A DNA stretch of 64,000 bases from Streptomyces sp. SUK 48 (GTDB taxonomy: Bacteria; Actinomycetota; Actinomycetes; Streptomycetales; Streptomycetaceae). The position numbers were made by a program, and so were the translations under genes. Under the pieces are notes generated by a model, which saw nothing but the letters and a program-made list of their open reading frames with translations, did not search any database and was not told where the DNA came from. Numbering within the stretch: position 1 is the stretch's first letter; the number at the start of each line of letters is the position of its first letter. The stretch lies in contig NZ_CP045740.1 of NCBI RefSeq assembly GCF_009650765.1, forward strand, positions 4,812,001-4,876,000, given 5' to 3'. This document shows, piece after piece, positions 45,174-54,010 of the stretch.

Positions 45174-47096
45174 ATGACCCAGCCGCCCCCGCCCCCGCCG
45201 AACCAGCCCCCGCAGCAGGGAGGGTTCGGCCCGCCGCCCCCGTCGGAGCCGACCCCGCCCACCCCGCCGCACTCGCTGGACAAGCAGCCCCCCGCGGCCC
45301 CGCCGCCCCCGCAGGGTGCCCCCGGCCAGCAGCCCCCGCCGCCGTCCCAGCCGGCGCCGCCGTCAGGACCTCCGCAGCCGGCCCCGCCGTCCGGACCCCC
45401 GCAGCCGGCGCCCGGCTACGGCTACCCGCAGCAGCCGGCCCCCGGTTACGGCTACCCCCAGCAGGCGCCCCCGCCGGCCGGCTACGGCTACCCCGCCGCG
45501 CCCCCGAACCCGTACGGCCAGCAGCCCGGAGCCCCCTACGGGGCGCCGCAGCAGAACCCGTACGCCATGCCCACCCAGCCGATGCAGCAGTCCGGGCAGC
45601 CGGGCTACGGCTATCCGGGCCAGCCCCCGACCATGCCCATGCGGCAGCAGGGCGGTGGCGGCGGGCGGAACAACACCGCGCTGTACATCGTCATCGCGGC
45701 GGTCGTCGTCATCGCGCTGATCGTCGGCGGGGGCATCTGGTACGCGGGCTCCGGTGGCGGCGGCACCAAGCAGGACACCGCCTCGTCCGGCGGCGGCAAC
45801 GGCGGCGGGGGAGGGGACAAGGGGTCCGGCGGTTCGACCGGCGGCAAGGAGAAGGCGCCGGCGAACGCGGCGGCCAAGGTCCTCTTCCAGGTCCCCTCGC
45901 CCTCGGTGAAGGACACGGTGAGCACCTCCGGCTCCTGGCTGACCGACAAGGTGTACGCCAAGACCGGCGTGGACGAGATCGTGGGCTACGACCCGGTCAA
46001 GGGCACCAAGCTGTGGACGGTCCAGCTGCCCGGCCCGGTCTGCGCGGCCAGCCGGCACCACACCGACGACGACAGGACCGCGATCACCTACCAGCCGACG
46101 AACAAGAAGTACTCCGGCTGCTCCGACATCGCGGCGATCGACCTCGACGCGGGCAAGAAGCTGTGGACGAAGACCGTCAACGTCGGTGACTACCCGGTCA
46201 ATTACCAGAACGTGACGGTCTCCCAGCGCACCGTCGCGCTCGGCGACAGCAACGGCGGCGCGGCCTTCGACATCGACTCCGGCAAGCCGCTGTGGCAGCC
46301 GAAGCCGGGCGAGGACTGCTACGACTCGGGCTACGGCGGCGGCGCCAAGCTGGTCGCGGTGCGCAGCTGCGGCGACTCGGACAACACCCAGCTGTCCATC
46401 CAGACCATCGACCCGAAGTCCGGCAAGGTCGTCTCCGAGTACAAGATGGACCCGGGCATCGAGTATGCCTCGGTCGTCTCCACCGATCCGCTGGTGGTGG
46501 CCGCCGACGTCGGCGACAGCGCGGGCGACGGCAGCGGCATCTCGGACTACTTCTCCATCGACAACAAGACCGGCAAGCTGCTCGCCCGGATCTCCGCGCC
46601 CGGCAAGACCTACGGCGGCCGCTGCGACGGCATCACCCGGATCGAGGACTGCCACGAGATCGCCGTCGGCGGCGGCAAGCTGTTCGTGCCGACCGAGGAG
46701 CACGACGGCAGCGGAAGCTCCTACAGCACCACCAACGAGGTCGTCGCCTTCGACCTGACCACCGGCAAGCCCACCGGCCAGCGCGCCGAGGCCGGGGACG
46801 GCTATCTGCTGTCGCCGCTGCGCATGGACGGCGCCAACCTGATCGCCTACAAGAAGCCGCCGTACGACAAGGGCGGCCAGATCGTCAGCATCGACGGCTC
46901 CACCTTCAAGCAGACCAAGCTCCTGGAGAACCCGTCCACGGAGAGCGTCCGGCGGGCGGAGGGCAGCATGCTGCCGGACTACGCGGAGATCCTCTTCGGG
47001 CGGGGCCGGCTGTACATGTCCGACGTCTTCGTCGACAAGGCGGACTCGAACGACGACAAGTCGTACCTGGTGCTGGCCTTCGGCACCGACGGCTGA
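45174..47096 (+). CDS. PQQ-like beta-propeller membrane protein, tandem paralogue
   Basis: A 640-residue paralogue of the preceding gene with the same plan. The proline/glutamine-rich N-terminus has GYGYPQQ and SGPPQPAPP repeats (1-160), the span TALYIVIAAVVVIALIVGGG is near 165-185, and a Gly/Ser linker leads to an outside PQQ-like propeller (VGYDPVKGTKLWT, IDLDAGKKLWTKT, FDIDSGKPLWQPK, FDLTTGKPTGQ). The blades differ enough that the duplication is old. ATG 45174 is chosen; the upstream extension from 45129 is not supported. The two genes are probably one operon, and both proteins may form a surface complex. Function unknown. Confidence 0.78.
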   Translation: MTQPPPPPPNQPPQQGGFGPPPPSEPTPPTPPHSLDKQPPAAPPPPQGAPGQQPPPPSQPAPPSGPPQPAPPSGPPQPAPGYGYPQQPAPGYGYPQQAPPPAGYGYPAAPPNPYGQQPGAPYGAPQQNPYAMPTQPMQQSGQPGYGYPGQPPTMPMRQQGGGGGRNNTALYIVIAAVVVIALIVGGGIWYAGSGGGGTKQDTASSGGGNGGGGGDKGSGGSTGGKEKAPANAAAKVLFQVPSPSVKDTVSTSGSWLTDKVYAKTGVDEIVGYDPVKGTKLWTVQLPGPVCAASRHHTDDDRTAITYQPTNKKYSGCSDIAAIDLDAGKKLWTKTVNVGDYPVNYQNVTVSQRTVALGDSNGGAAFDIDSGKPLWQPKPGEDCYDSGYGGGAKLVAVRSCGDSDNTQLSIQTIDPKSGKVVSEYKMDPGIEYASVVSTDPLVVAADVGDSAGDGSGISDYFSIDNKTGKLLARISAPGKTYGGRCDGITRIEDCHEIAVGGGKLFVPTEEHDGSGSSYSTTNEVVAFDLTTGKPTGQRAEAGDGYLLSPLRMDGANLIAYKKPPYDKGGQIVSIDGSTFKQTKLLENPSTESVRRAEGSMLPDYAEILFGRGRLYMSDVFVDKADSNDDKSYLVLAFGTDG

Positions 47097-47314
47097 CCTG
47101 CCGCCACACAATCACCCGAACGGGTGACTTGGTCAGCAGTGCCCCGGATGTCATCGGTCCGGGGCACTTCTGCTGTCCAGGGGCGGCGCGGCGGCGGACG
47201 AGCGAGTAGCTTCCGGGGGCATGCACAGGGGCGGGGTGCCGGGGGGCCCTCTGTCCATCGGGCCGGTGGACGTCCATAGTGGGGCATCCATGGGCGGGGC
47301 TGGGGGGTTTCTCA

Positions 47315-47989
47315 ATGGGAGTACGGCTCATGGTCGTGGACGACCATCGCCTGCTCGCGGAGGCGCTGGCGTCGGCGCTGAAACTGCGCGGGCACCGGGT
47401 GCTCGCCTCGGCGGCGCCCGCCGCGGGCGCCGCCGATCTGGTGATCGCACGGGCGCCCGAGGTGTGCCTGCTGGGCACGGCCGTCCCGGCCGAGCCGGGC
47501 GCCTTCGACCCGGTGGCGAAGATCAAGCGGGAGCGGCCGCAGGTGGCGGTGGTGGTGCTCGGCCCGGTGCCCTCGCCGCGCGGGATCGCCGCGGCGTTCG
47601 CCGCCGGGGCGTCGGGGTACGTACGGCACGACGAGCGCATCGAGGGTGTCGAGCGCGCGATCCTCAAGGCGCGGGCGGGCGAGTCGGCGGTGGCGCCGGT
47701 GCTTCTCCAGGAGGCGTTCGAGGAACTGCTGAACCCCACCGCGCAGCCCGACGACGAGGCCCAGCGCCTGCTGAGCGTCCTGACCCCGCGGGAGGTCGAG
47801 GTCCTCGTCCGGGTCGCCGACGGCGAGGACACCCGCGTCATCGCCTCCGGTATGCGCATAGCGCCGAGCACGGCCCGCACCCATGTGCAGCGGGTGCTGA
47901 TGAAACTGGGCGTGGGCTCGCGCCTGGAGGCGGCGGCGCTGGCCGCGCGCACGGGGCTGCTGGACCGGGCGGCGGGGCCGGGGTCATAG
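47315..47989 (+). CDS. LuxR-type response regulator with atypical receiver domain
   Basis: A 224-residue regulator. The N-terminal receiver-like domain starts VRLMVVDDHRLLAEALASAL, so the acidic pair is present. At the phosphorylation site, however, the sequence reads EVCLLGTAVP, with Gly where Asp should be, and the switch Lys is replaced by Arg (GYVRHD). It therefore cannot be phosphorylated in the normal way. The C-terminal LuxR/NarL helix-turn-helix is intact: LTPREVEVLVRVADGEDTRV, then PSTARTHVQRVLMKLGV. No histidine kinase is nearby. ATG 47315 has a G-rich ribosome-binding site. It may respond to a ligand or a partner protein. Confidence 0.85.
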   Translation: MGVRLMVVDDHRLLAEALASALKLRGHRVLASAAPAAGAADLVIARAPEVCLLGTAVPAEPGAFDPVAKIKRERPQVAVVVLGPVPSPRGIAAAFAAGASGYVRHDERIEGVERAILKARAGESAVAPVLLQEAFEELLNPTAQPDDEAQRLLSVLTPREVEVLVRVADGEDTRVIASGMRIAPSTARTHVQRVLMKLGVGSRLEAAALAARTGLLDRAAGPGS

Positions 47990-48011
47990 CCCCCGGCCCC
48001 GCCGCCCGCGA

Positions 48012-48070
48012 GCGCCCGTGGGGGCGCGGGGAACCGCGTGATCAGTCACGACGAAGCCGCACCCGGCAGA
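48012..48070. repeat. Dispersed Streptomyces intergenic repeat element
   Basis: The sequence around GTGGGGGCGCGGGGAACCGC and ATCAGTCACGACGAAGCCGC strongly resembles a short element I recall as repeated in many Streptomyces intergenic regions (form: GGGGGCGCGGGGAACTGCGC, then a CCAGCCACGACGG-like part). It lies between the response regulator and the convergent small membrane protein gene. Confidence 0.55.
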
Positions 48071-48093
48071 CCGCCCGCGCCCCCGAAAGACCC

Positions 48094-48399
48094 CTAGTCC
48101 TCCCGCTGTTCGGGCACGGTCACCGGCCTGAGCTTGAGCCACACCAGGAAGAAGACACCCAGCAGCAGCATCCCGATCCCGGTCCACAGGTTGATGTTGA
48201 CCCCCTGCGCCTTGTCGATCGCCGACTGCGAGTCCGTGATGCCGGTGATCGTGACGATCAGGCCGTAGACCACGAAGAGCCCGCCGATGATGCGCCGCAG
48301 ATCGAAGATGCGGGACGCGGTCGCCGACTTGGTCTCCAGCTCGGTGACCTCGCGCGCGAGCTCGCCCTCGGTGTCATGGTGTTCGGAGTTCTCGGACAT
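48094..48399 (-). CDS. Small two-span membrane protein associated with symporter
   Basis: A 101-residue protein starting MSENSEHHDTEGELAREVTE. It has an acidic, helical, probably coiled-coil N-terminus and two membrane spans (IIGGLFVVYGLIVTITGIT and LWTGIGMLLLGVFFLVWLKL) separated by a short loop, ending in the cytoplasm. GAGGGA precedes ATG 48399. It lies 20 bp downstream of the sodium:solute symporter gene on the same strand, so it is probably co-transcribed. It could be an accessory subunit, as small proteins accompany some symporters of this family; this is inference. Confidence 0.75.
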   Translation of the reverse strand: MSENSEHHDTEGELAREVTELETKSATASRIFDLRRIIGGLFVVYGLIVTITGITDSQSAIDKAQGVNINLWTGIGMLLLGVFFLVWLKLRPVTVPEQRED

Positions 48400-48419
48400 G
48401 TTCCCTCGATCCTCCCGCG

Positions 48420-50114
48420 TCAGAACGAGAACGGGATGTAGCAGACGGCGGCCAGCACGACCGCACCCCAGCCCAGCAGCGCCGGCTTGCGGTACCACGC
48501 GTCGTCACCGGGCGCCGGCGGCTCGGACATCCCCGGCGAGCGGGTGCCGTAGACCAGGCCCTGGAGCTCCTTCGCCGGCTTCGGCGCGGTGAACAGCGAC
48601 ACCAGGACCATCACGACCGCGCCGGCCACGAACCCGGCGATCGCCGAGACGAAGTTGGCGCCCTGGTCGGAGGGGATGGAGATGATCCCCTTCTTGTAGA
48701 GGACGAAGTAGTTGACCATCGCGGTGACGGTGCCCGCGAGCAGCCCCCAGAAGCCGGACTTGACCGACGCCCGCTTCCAGAACATGCCGATGATGAAGAC
48801 GACGAACATCGGCACGTTGAAGAAGGAGAACAGCGTCTGGAGGTAGGACATGATGTTCGAGAACGACGACGCGAGGAACGCCGTGCCCACCGACGCGCAG
48901 ACGCCGATCACGGTGATCCACCGGCCGAACCGGACGTAGTACGCGTCCTCCCGCCCGCGCACCACGTACTTCGCCCAGATGTCCGTGGTGAACACGGTGT
49001 TGAAGGACGACACGTTGGCCGCCATGCCCGCCATGAACGCGGCGAGCAGACCGGTGACCGCGATGCCGAGCACACCGTTGGGCAGCAGCTCCTGCATCAG
49101 GTAGGGGATGGCGTCGTTGTACTGAAGGCCGGAGCCGCTGGTGCCGATGTTCGGCACGAGCGCGGCCGCGACCAGGCCCGGGATCATCACCAGGAAGACG
49201 ATGAAGATCTTCGGGTACGCGGCGATCAGCGGCGTGCGCCGTCCCGCCGAGAGGTTCTTCGCGGACAGGGCGCGCTGGACCTCGGCGAAGTTGGTGGTCC
49301 AGTAGCCGAAGGAGAGCACGAACCCGAGGCCGAGCACGATCGTCAGCCAGTTCGCGCCGAGCGGGTTGGCGCTGCCGATCCCGGTGCCGCCCCACGCGGT
49401 GGTGAAGTTGTGCCCGTGGGTCTCGGCGAGCTTGTGGGTCAGGCCGCCCCAGCCGCCGACCTTGCGCAGCCCGAGGATGGTGAGCGGGATGAGCGCGGCC
49501 AGGATCACGAAGAACTGGAGCACCTCGTTGTAGATCGCCGAGGACAGGCCGCCCAGGGTGATGTACGCGAGGACGAAGGCGCCGGCGACCACGATGGCCA
49601 CCCACTGGGGCCAGCCCAGCAGGGCCTCGACCACGATCGCGAGCGCGTACAGGTTGACGCCGGCGATCAGGATCGCGGCGAAGGCGAACAGGATCGAACT
49701 GAGCAGATGGGCTGCCTTGTCGAAGCGCAGCAGCAGGAACTCGGGGACCGAGCGGACCTTGCTGCCGTAGTAGAAGGGCATCATCACCAGGCCGAGGAAG
49801 ACCATGGCGGGGATGGCGCCGATCCAGTACCAGTGCACGGTGTAGGCGCCGTACTGGGCGCTGTTGGCGGCCATGCCGAGGATCTCGGTGGCCGCCAGGT
49901 TCGCCGAGATGAAGGCGAGGCCGGTGATCCAGGCGGGCAGCGAGCGTCCGGACAGGAAGAAGTCGAGGCTGGTCTTGACGGAGCGGCGGGCGGCGAAACC
50001 GATACCGAGCACGACGACGAAATAGATCGCCAGGATCGTGTAGTCCAGCCAGTTGGTCGGGAGCCGTAGCCCGGCCGCCGCCAGATACGTATGCGCGTAT
50101 GTGGGGGTCTGCAT
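48420..50114 (-). CDS. Sodium:solute symporter (SSS/SGLT family), probable sugar transporter
   Basis: A 564-residue membrane transporter of the LeuT-fold SSS family, with about 14 spans. Conserved features include LDFFLSGRSLPAWITGLAFI, SANLAATEILGMAANSAQYG and the sodium-solute signature region AAFMAGMAANVSSFNTVFTT. It is divergent from galTEK, with only 158 bp between. The strong similarity of its core to SGLT-type sugar symporters and this position make galactose the best guess for the substrate. It is followed by a small two-span membrane protein. Confidence 0.87.
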   Translation of the reverse strand: MQTPTYAHTYLAAAGLRLPTNWLDYTILAIYFVVVLGIGFAARRSVKTSLDFFLSGRSLPAWITGLAFISANLAATEILGMAANSAQYGAYTVHWYWIGAIPAMVFLGLVMMPFYYGSKVRSVPEFLLLRFDKAAHLLSSILFAFAAILIAGVNLYALAIVVEALLGWPQWVAIVVAGAFVLAYITLGGLSSAIYNEVLQFFVILAALIPLTILGLRKVGGWGGLTHKLAETHGHNFTTAWGGTGIGSANPLGANWLTIVLGLGFVLSFGYWTTNFAEVQRALSAKNLSAGRRTPLIAAYPKIFIVFLVMIPGLVAAALVPNIGTSGSGLQYNDAIPYLMQELLPNGVLGIAVTGLLAAFMAGMAANVSSFNTVFTTDIWAKYVVRGREDAYYVRFGRWITVIGVCASVGTAFLASSFSNIMSYLQTLFSFFNVPMFVVFIIGMFWKRASVKSGFWGLLAGTVTAMVNYFVLYKKGIISIPSDQGANFVSAIAGFVAGAVVMVLVSLFTAPKPAKELQGLVYGTRSPGMSEPPAPGDDAWYRKPALLGWGAVVLAAVCYIPFSF

Positions 50115-50272
50115 GAGAACTCGCTTCGTTGCGCGAACTGATCAGAGCGGAACCTACGCCTGTGTGTTTAGAAAATGAACATCTCTGATGGTGATCTTTG
50201 TTCGATTGTGATGATCTGATTCTGTGTCGGGTTGTGGTCTGTTATGTTTGATTCTGTTGAGAGGAGTCCGGC
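50115..50272. promoter_or_regulatory. Divergent symporter/gal promoter with TGTGAT-like repeats
   Basis: This A/T-rich 158-bp region contains repeated TGATNN/TGTGNN hexamers between 50185 and 50230 (CTGATGG, TGATCT, TTGTGATGATCTGATTCTG). I recall TGTGAT direct repeats as the operator of the galactose-dependent galP1 promoter of the S. lividans gal operon. TATGTT near 50245 is a possible -10 for galT. GAGAGGAG is the ribosome-binding site. Confidence 0.6.
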
Positions 50273-51334
50273 GTGAAGAAGACCCCGACCCTGCTGGCCG
50301 ACGGTCGCGAGCTGATCTACTACGACCTGCGGGACGACACCGTGCGCGACGCCGCCGACCGCCGCCCGCTGGACCGTACGGCCACCACCTCCGAGATCCG
50401 CCGTGATCCGCTGCTCGGGGACCGGGTCGCCGTCGCCTCCCACCGGCAGGGCCGCACCTACCACCCGCCGGCCGACCAGTGCCCGCTGTGCCCGACCGAG
50501 GGCGAGCGGCTCAGCGAGATCCCGGACTCCTCGTACGACGTCGTCGTCTTCGAGAACCGCTTCCCCTCGCTCGCCGGCGACTCCGGGCGCTGCGAGGTCG
50601 TCTGCTTCACCTCCGACCACGACGCCTCCTTCGCCGATCTGACCCCCGGGCAGGGGCGCCTGGTGCTGGACGCGTGGACCGACCGCACGGCGGAGCTGTC
50701 GCAGCTGCCCTGTGTCGAGCAGGTGTTCTGCTTCGAGAACCGCGGCGCCGAGATCGGGGTGACCCTCGGTCACCCGCACGGACAGATCTACGCCTACCCC
50801 TTCACCACCCCCCGCACCGCGCTGATGCTCCGCTCACTCGCCGACCACCAGGCGGCCCACGGCGGGGAGAACCTCTTCGACGCCGTCCTGGAGCGTGAAC
50901 TCACCGGCGGGCGGGTCGTCCTGGCGGGTGAACACTGGGTGGCCTTCGTGCCGTACGCGGCGCACTGGCCGTACGAGGTCCATCTGTATCCCCGGCGCCG
51001 CGTCCCCGATCTGCTCGCCCTGGACGAGGCGGCGCGCACAGAGTTCCCCCAGGTGTATCTGGAACTCTTGAGGCGCTTCGACCGGATCTTCGGGCCCGGC
51101 GAGCCGCCGACGCCGTACATCTCCGCCTGGCACCAGGCGCCGTTCGGGGCACTCACCGGCTTCGACGGGGTGACGCGGGAGGACTTCGCGCTCCATCTGG
51201 AGCTTTTCACCATCCGCCGCACTTCCGGCAAGCTGAAGTTTCTCGCGGGTTCCGAGTCCGGCATGAGCGTGTTCATCAACGACGTGCCGCCGGAACGGGC
51301 GGCCGAGCGACTGCGAGAGGTAGCGACTTCATGA
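50273..51334 (+). CDS. galT: Galactose-1-phosphate uridylyltransferase
   Basis: Leloir-pathway enzyme that swaps UMP between UDP-glucose and galactose-1-phosphate. The 353-residue HIT-superfamily protein has the catalytic histidine triad in [12 protein letters not shown], the zinc-binding [10 protein letters not shown], and the UDP-binding VFENRFPSL and [14 protein letters not shown] 50273 follows GAGAGGAG. The stop overlaps the galE start (ATGA), so the two are translationally coupled. It uses UDP-glucose that galU (6.7 kb) can supply. Confidence 0.96.
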   Translation: MKKTPTLLADGRELIYYDLRDDTVRDAADRRPLDRTATTSEIRRDPLLGDRVAVASHRQGRTYHPPADQCPLCPTEGERLSEIPDSSYDVVVFENRFPSLAGDSGRCEVVCFTSDHDASFADLTPGQGRLVLDAWTDRTAELSQLPCVEQVFCFENRGAEIGVTLGHPHGQIYAYPFTTPRTALMLRSLADHQAAHGGENLFDAVLERELTGGRVVLAGEHWVAFVPYAAHWPYEVHLYPRRRVPDLLALDEAARTEFPQVYLELLRRFDRIFGPGEPPTPYISAWHQAPFGALTGFDGVTREDFALHLELFTIRRTSGKLKFLAGSESGMSVFINDVPPERAAERLREVATS

Positions 51335-52293
51335 AGTACCTGGTGACGGGTGGCGCGGGTTACGTCGGCGGCGTGGTGGCCCAGCATCTGCTGGAGGCCG
51401 GACACGAGGTCACCGTCCTCGACAACCTCTCCACCGGCTTCCGGGCGGGCGTCCCGGCCGGTGCCGCCTTCGTCGAGGGCGACATCCGCGACGCCGCCAA
51501 GTGGCTCGACGCCTCGTACCACGGTGTGCTGCACTTCGCCGCGTTCTCCCAGGTCGGCGAGTCCGTGGTGAAGCCCGAGAAGTACTGGGACAACAACGTC
51601 GCCGGCACCCTCGCGCTGCTCGGCGCGATGCGCGAGGCGGGCGTGCGCACGCTCGTCTTCTCCTCCACCGCCGCCACCTACGGCGAGCCCGAGCAGGTCC
51701 CGATCACCGAGAGCGCCCCGACCCGCCCGACCAACCCCTACGGGGCGTCCAAGCTCGCCGTCGACCACATGATCACCAGCGAGGCGAACGCCCACGGCCT
51801 CGCGGCGGTCTCGCTGCGCTACTTCAACGTGGCGGGCGCGTACGGCGCGTACGGCGAGCGCCACGACCCCGAGTCGCACCTCATCCCGCTCGTCCTCCAG
51901 GTCGCCCAGGGCCGCCGCGACGCCATCTCCGTCTACGGCGACGACTACCCGACCCCCGACGGCACCTGCGTGCGCGACTACATCCACGTGGCCGACCTCG
52001 CCGACGCGCACCTGCTGGCGCTGACGGCCGCGCGCCCCGGCGAGCACCTGATCTGCAACCTCGGCAACGGCAACGGATTCTCCGTCCGCGAGGTGATCGA
52101 GACCGTCCGCGAGGTCACCGGGCACCCGGTCCCCGAGGTCGTCGCCCCGCGCCGGGGCGGCGACCCGGCCGTCCTGGTCGCCGCCGCGGACACCGCCCGC
52201 GAGAAGCTGGGCTGGAACCCGACCCGCGCGGACCTCGCGGGCATCGTCGCGGACGCCTGGGAGTTCGCGCGGAATCTGTCGAAGGAGAACTAG
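51331..52293 (+). CDS. galE: UDP-glucose 4-epimerase
   Basis: Interconverts UDP-galactose and UDP-glucose with bound NAD+. The 320-residue extended SDR has the NAD motif [18 protein letters not shown], the catalytic Tyr-x3-Lys in [13 protein letters not shown] and the Ser/Thr in [12 protein letters not shown]. Sugar-binding segments [13 protein letters not shown] and [13 protein letters not shown] are typical. The four-base overlap with galT, and the TAGTG junction with galK, show a tight operon. Confidence 0.95.
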   Translation: MKYLVTGGAGYVGGVVAQHLLEAGHEVTVLDNLSTGFRAGVPAGAAFVEGDIRDAAKWLDASYHGVLHFAAFSQVGESVVKPEKYWDNNVAGTLALLGAMREAGVRTLVFSSTAATYGEPEQVPITESAPTRPTNPYGASKLAVDHMITSEANAHGLAAVSLRYFNVAGAYGAYGERHDPESHLIPLVLQVAQGRRDAISVYGDDYPTPDGTCVRDYIHVADLADAHLLALTAARPGEHLICNLGNGNGFSVREVIETVREVTGHPVPEVVAPRRGGDPAVLVAAADTAREKLGWNPTRADLAGIVADAWEFARNLSKEN

Positions 52294-53446
52294 TGGGGGC
52301 ACAGCAGGTCGCCGAGCGCTTCGCGGAGTTGTACGGAGCGCGGCCGCAGGGAGTGTGGGCGGCGCCGGGACGGGTCAACCTGATCGGCGAGCACACGGAC
52401 TACAACGACGGCTTCGTCATGCCGTTCGCACTGCCCCACCACACTCTCGCGGCGGTCTCCCGCCGGGACGACGGCCTGCTGCGCCTGCATTCCGCGGACA
52501 TGGACGGGGGCGTCGCCGCACTGCGCCTCGACGCGCTCGCGCCGGGCACCGACCCCGCGTGGACGGCGTACCCGGCGGGCGTCGTCTGGGCCCTGCGCGA
52601 GGCGGGCCACCCGGTCACCGGCGCGGACATCCACCTCGCCTCGACCGTGCCCACCGGCGCGGGCCTGTCCTCCTCCGCCGCCCTGGAGGTCGTGATCGCC
52701 CTCGCGCTGTGCGATCTGTACGGCCTCGACCTCGCCCGGTGGCAGCTCGCCCGGCTGTGCCAGCGCGCCGAGAACGTCTACGTCGGCGCGCCGACCGGCA
52801 TCATGGACCAGACCGCCGCCGCCTGCTGCGAGCCGGGCCACGCCCTGTTCCTCGACACCCGCGACCTGTCCCGGCGGCAGATCCCCTTCGACCTCGCGGC
52901 CGAGGGCCTGTGCCTGCTCGTGGTCGACACCCAGGTCAAGCACGCGCACAGCGGCGGCGAGTACGGCAAGCGCCGGGCCGGCTGCGAGAAGGGCGCGGCC
53001 CTGCTCGGCGTCGGCGCCCTGCGCGACATCGCCCACGCCGACCTGGACGCGGCGCTGGCCCGGCTGGGCGAGGAGGAGGAGATCCGCCGCCTGGTCCGCC
53101 ATGTCGTCACGGAGGACGAGCGCGTCGAACGCACGGTCGCCCTGCTGCGCGCCGGCACCCCCGGGCCATCGGCCCGGTCCTCACCGAGGGCCATGCCTCG
53201 CTGCGCGACGACTTCCGCATCTCCTGCCCGGAACTGGACCTCGTCGTGGACACCGCCCTCGCGCACGGCGCCCTGGGCGCCCGCATGACCGGCGGCGGCT
53301 TCGGCGGCTCGGCCGTCATCCTCACCGATACGGCCGAGGTCCCCTCCCTGACCGAGTCCCTGGAAGCGGCCTTCACGGCGGCGCGGTTCACGACTCCCCG
53401 GGTGTTCGAGGCGGTGCCGTCGGCGGGGGCGCGGCGACTGGTCTGA
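52293..53446 (+). pseudogene. galK: Galactokinase, frameshifted
   Basis: GHMP kinase that phosphorylates galactose, the first Leloir step; about 384 residues if restored. The galactokinase signature PGRVNLIGEHTDYNDGF, the ATP motif STVPTGAGLSSSAALEV and the catalytic region APTGIMDQTAA are in the first frame. The third GHMP motif ARMTGGGFGGSAVIL is in another frame. The frames part at the CCCCC run at 53158-53162. One more C gives RAGTPRAIGPVLTEGHASL, the normal sequence. GTG 52293 has GAAGGAG upstream and shares a base with the galE stop. Confidence 0.9.
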
Positions 53447-53448
53447 CG

Positions 53449-53892
53449 TCAGCGCAGCCGCTTCACCAGCGTGTACTCCGTGATCCCCGGCGGGTAGTCG
53501 GGGATCTCGCACACCACCTGGTAGCCCTGCTTGCGGTAGAAGCGCGGGGCCTGGAAGTCCCAGGTCTCCAGGCGGACGGCGGCGCAGGCGCGGTCGGCGG
53601 CGGCGTGGTGCTCGGCGCGGGCCAGCAGGTGGGAGCCGAGGCCCGTGCCGCGGTACGCGGCGTCCACCCAGAGGTAGGTGACATGCAGCCAGGCGGTCCA
53701 GGTGTGGCCCACCAGACCGCCCGCGAGCTCACCGGCGGGACCGAGGGCCCAGACGTGCAAGGGGACTTCGCGTTCGGCGGGGGTGCCGCGCAGCGCCGCG
53801 AGGACCGGGGAGGCCGCCGTATTGGTGTCCAGCAGCCGGTTGCGGAGCAGTTCCTGTCGTGCCTTGTCGACTTCCGCCTCGATACGAAACAT
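53449..53892 (-). CDS. GNAT family N-acetyltransferase
   Basis: A 147-residue GNAT protein starting MFRIEAEVDKARQELLRNRL. The acetyl-CoA loop is in HVTYLWVDAAYRGTGLGSHLL (R-G-T-G-L-G), followed by AAVRLETWDFQAPRFYRKQG with the conserved Tyr-x-Lys-x-Gly and the beta-strand VVCEIPDYPPGITEYTLVK. The substrate is unknown. Its stop is three bases from the galK stop (convergent). ATG 53904 is an alternative start. It is divergent from the LuxR-type regulator. Confidence 0.83.
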   Translation of the reverse strand: MFRIEAEVDKARQELLRNRLLDTNTAASPVLAALRGTPAEREVPLHVWALGPAGELAGGLVGHTWTAWLHVTYLWVDAAYRGTGLGSHLLARAEHHAAADRACAAVRLETWDFQAPRFYRKQGYQVVCEIPDYPPGITEYTLVKRLR

Positions 53893-54010
53893 GCGGCACA
53901 CCATAAACGCGCCCGTCGGCCAGTTCTGTAAATCTCCTTCCGCTGCGTGCCGGTATCCGTACGCTGAGACGCAGCGACCGGTCGGGGGCCGGTGCCGTTC
54001 AGGGGGTTCT

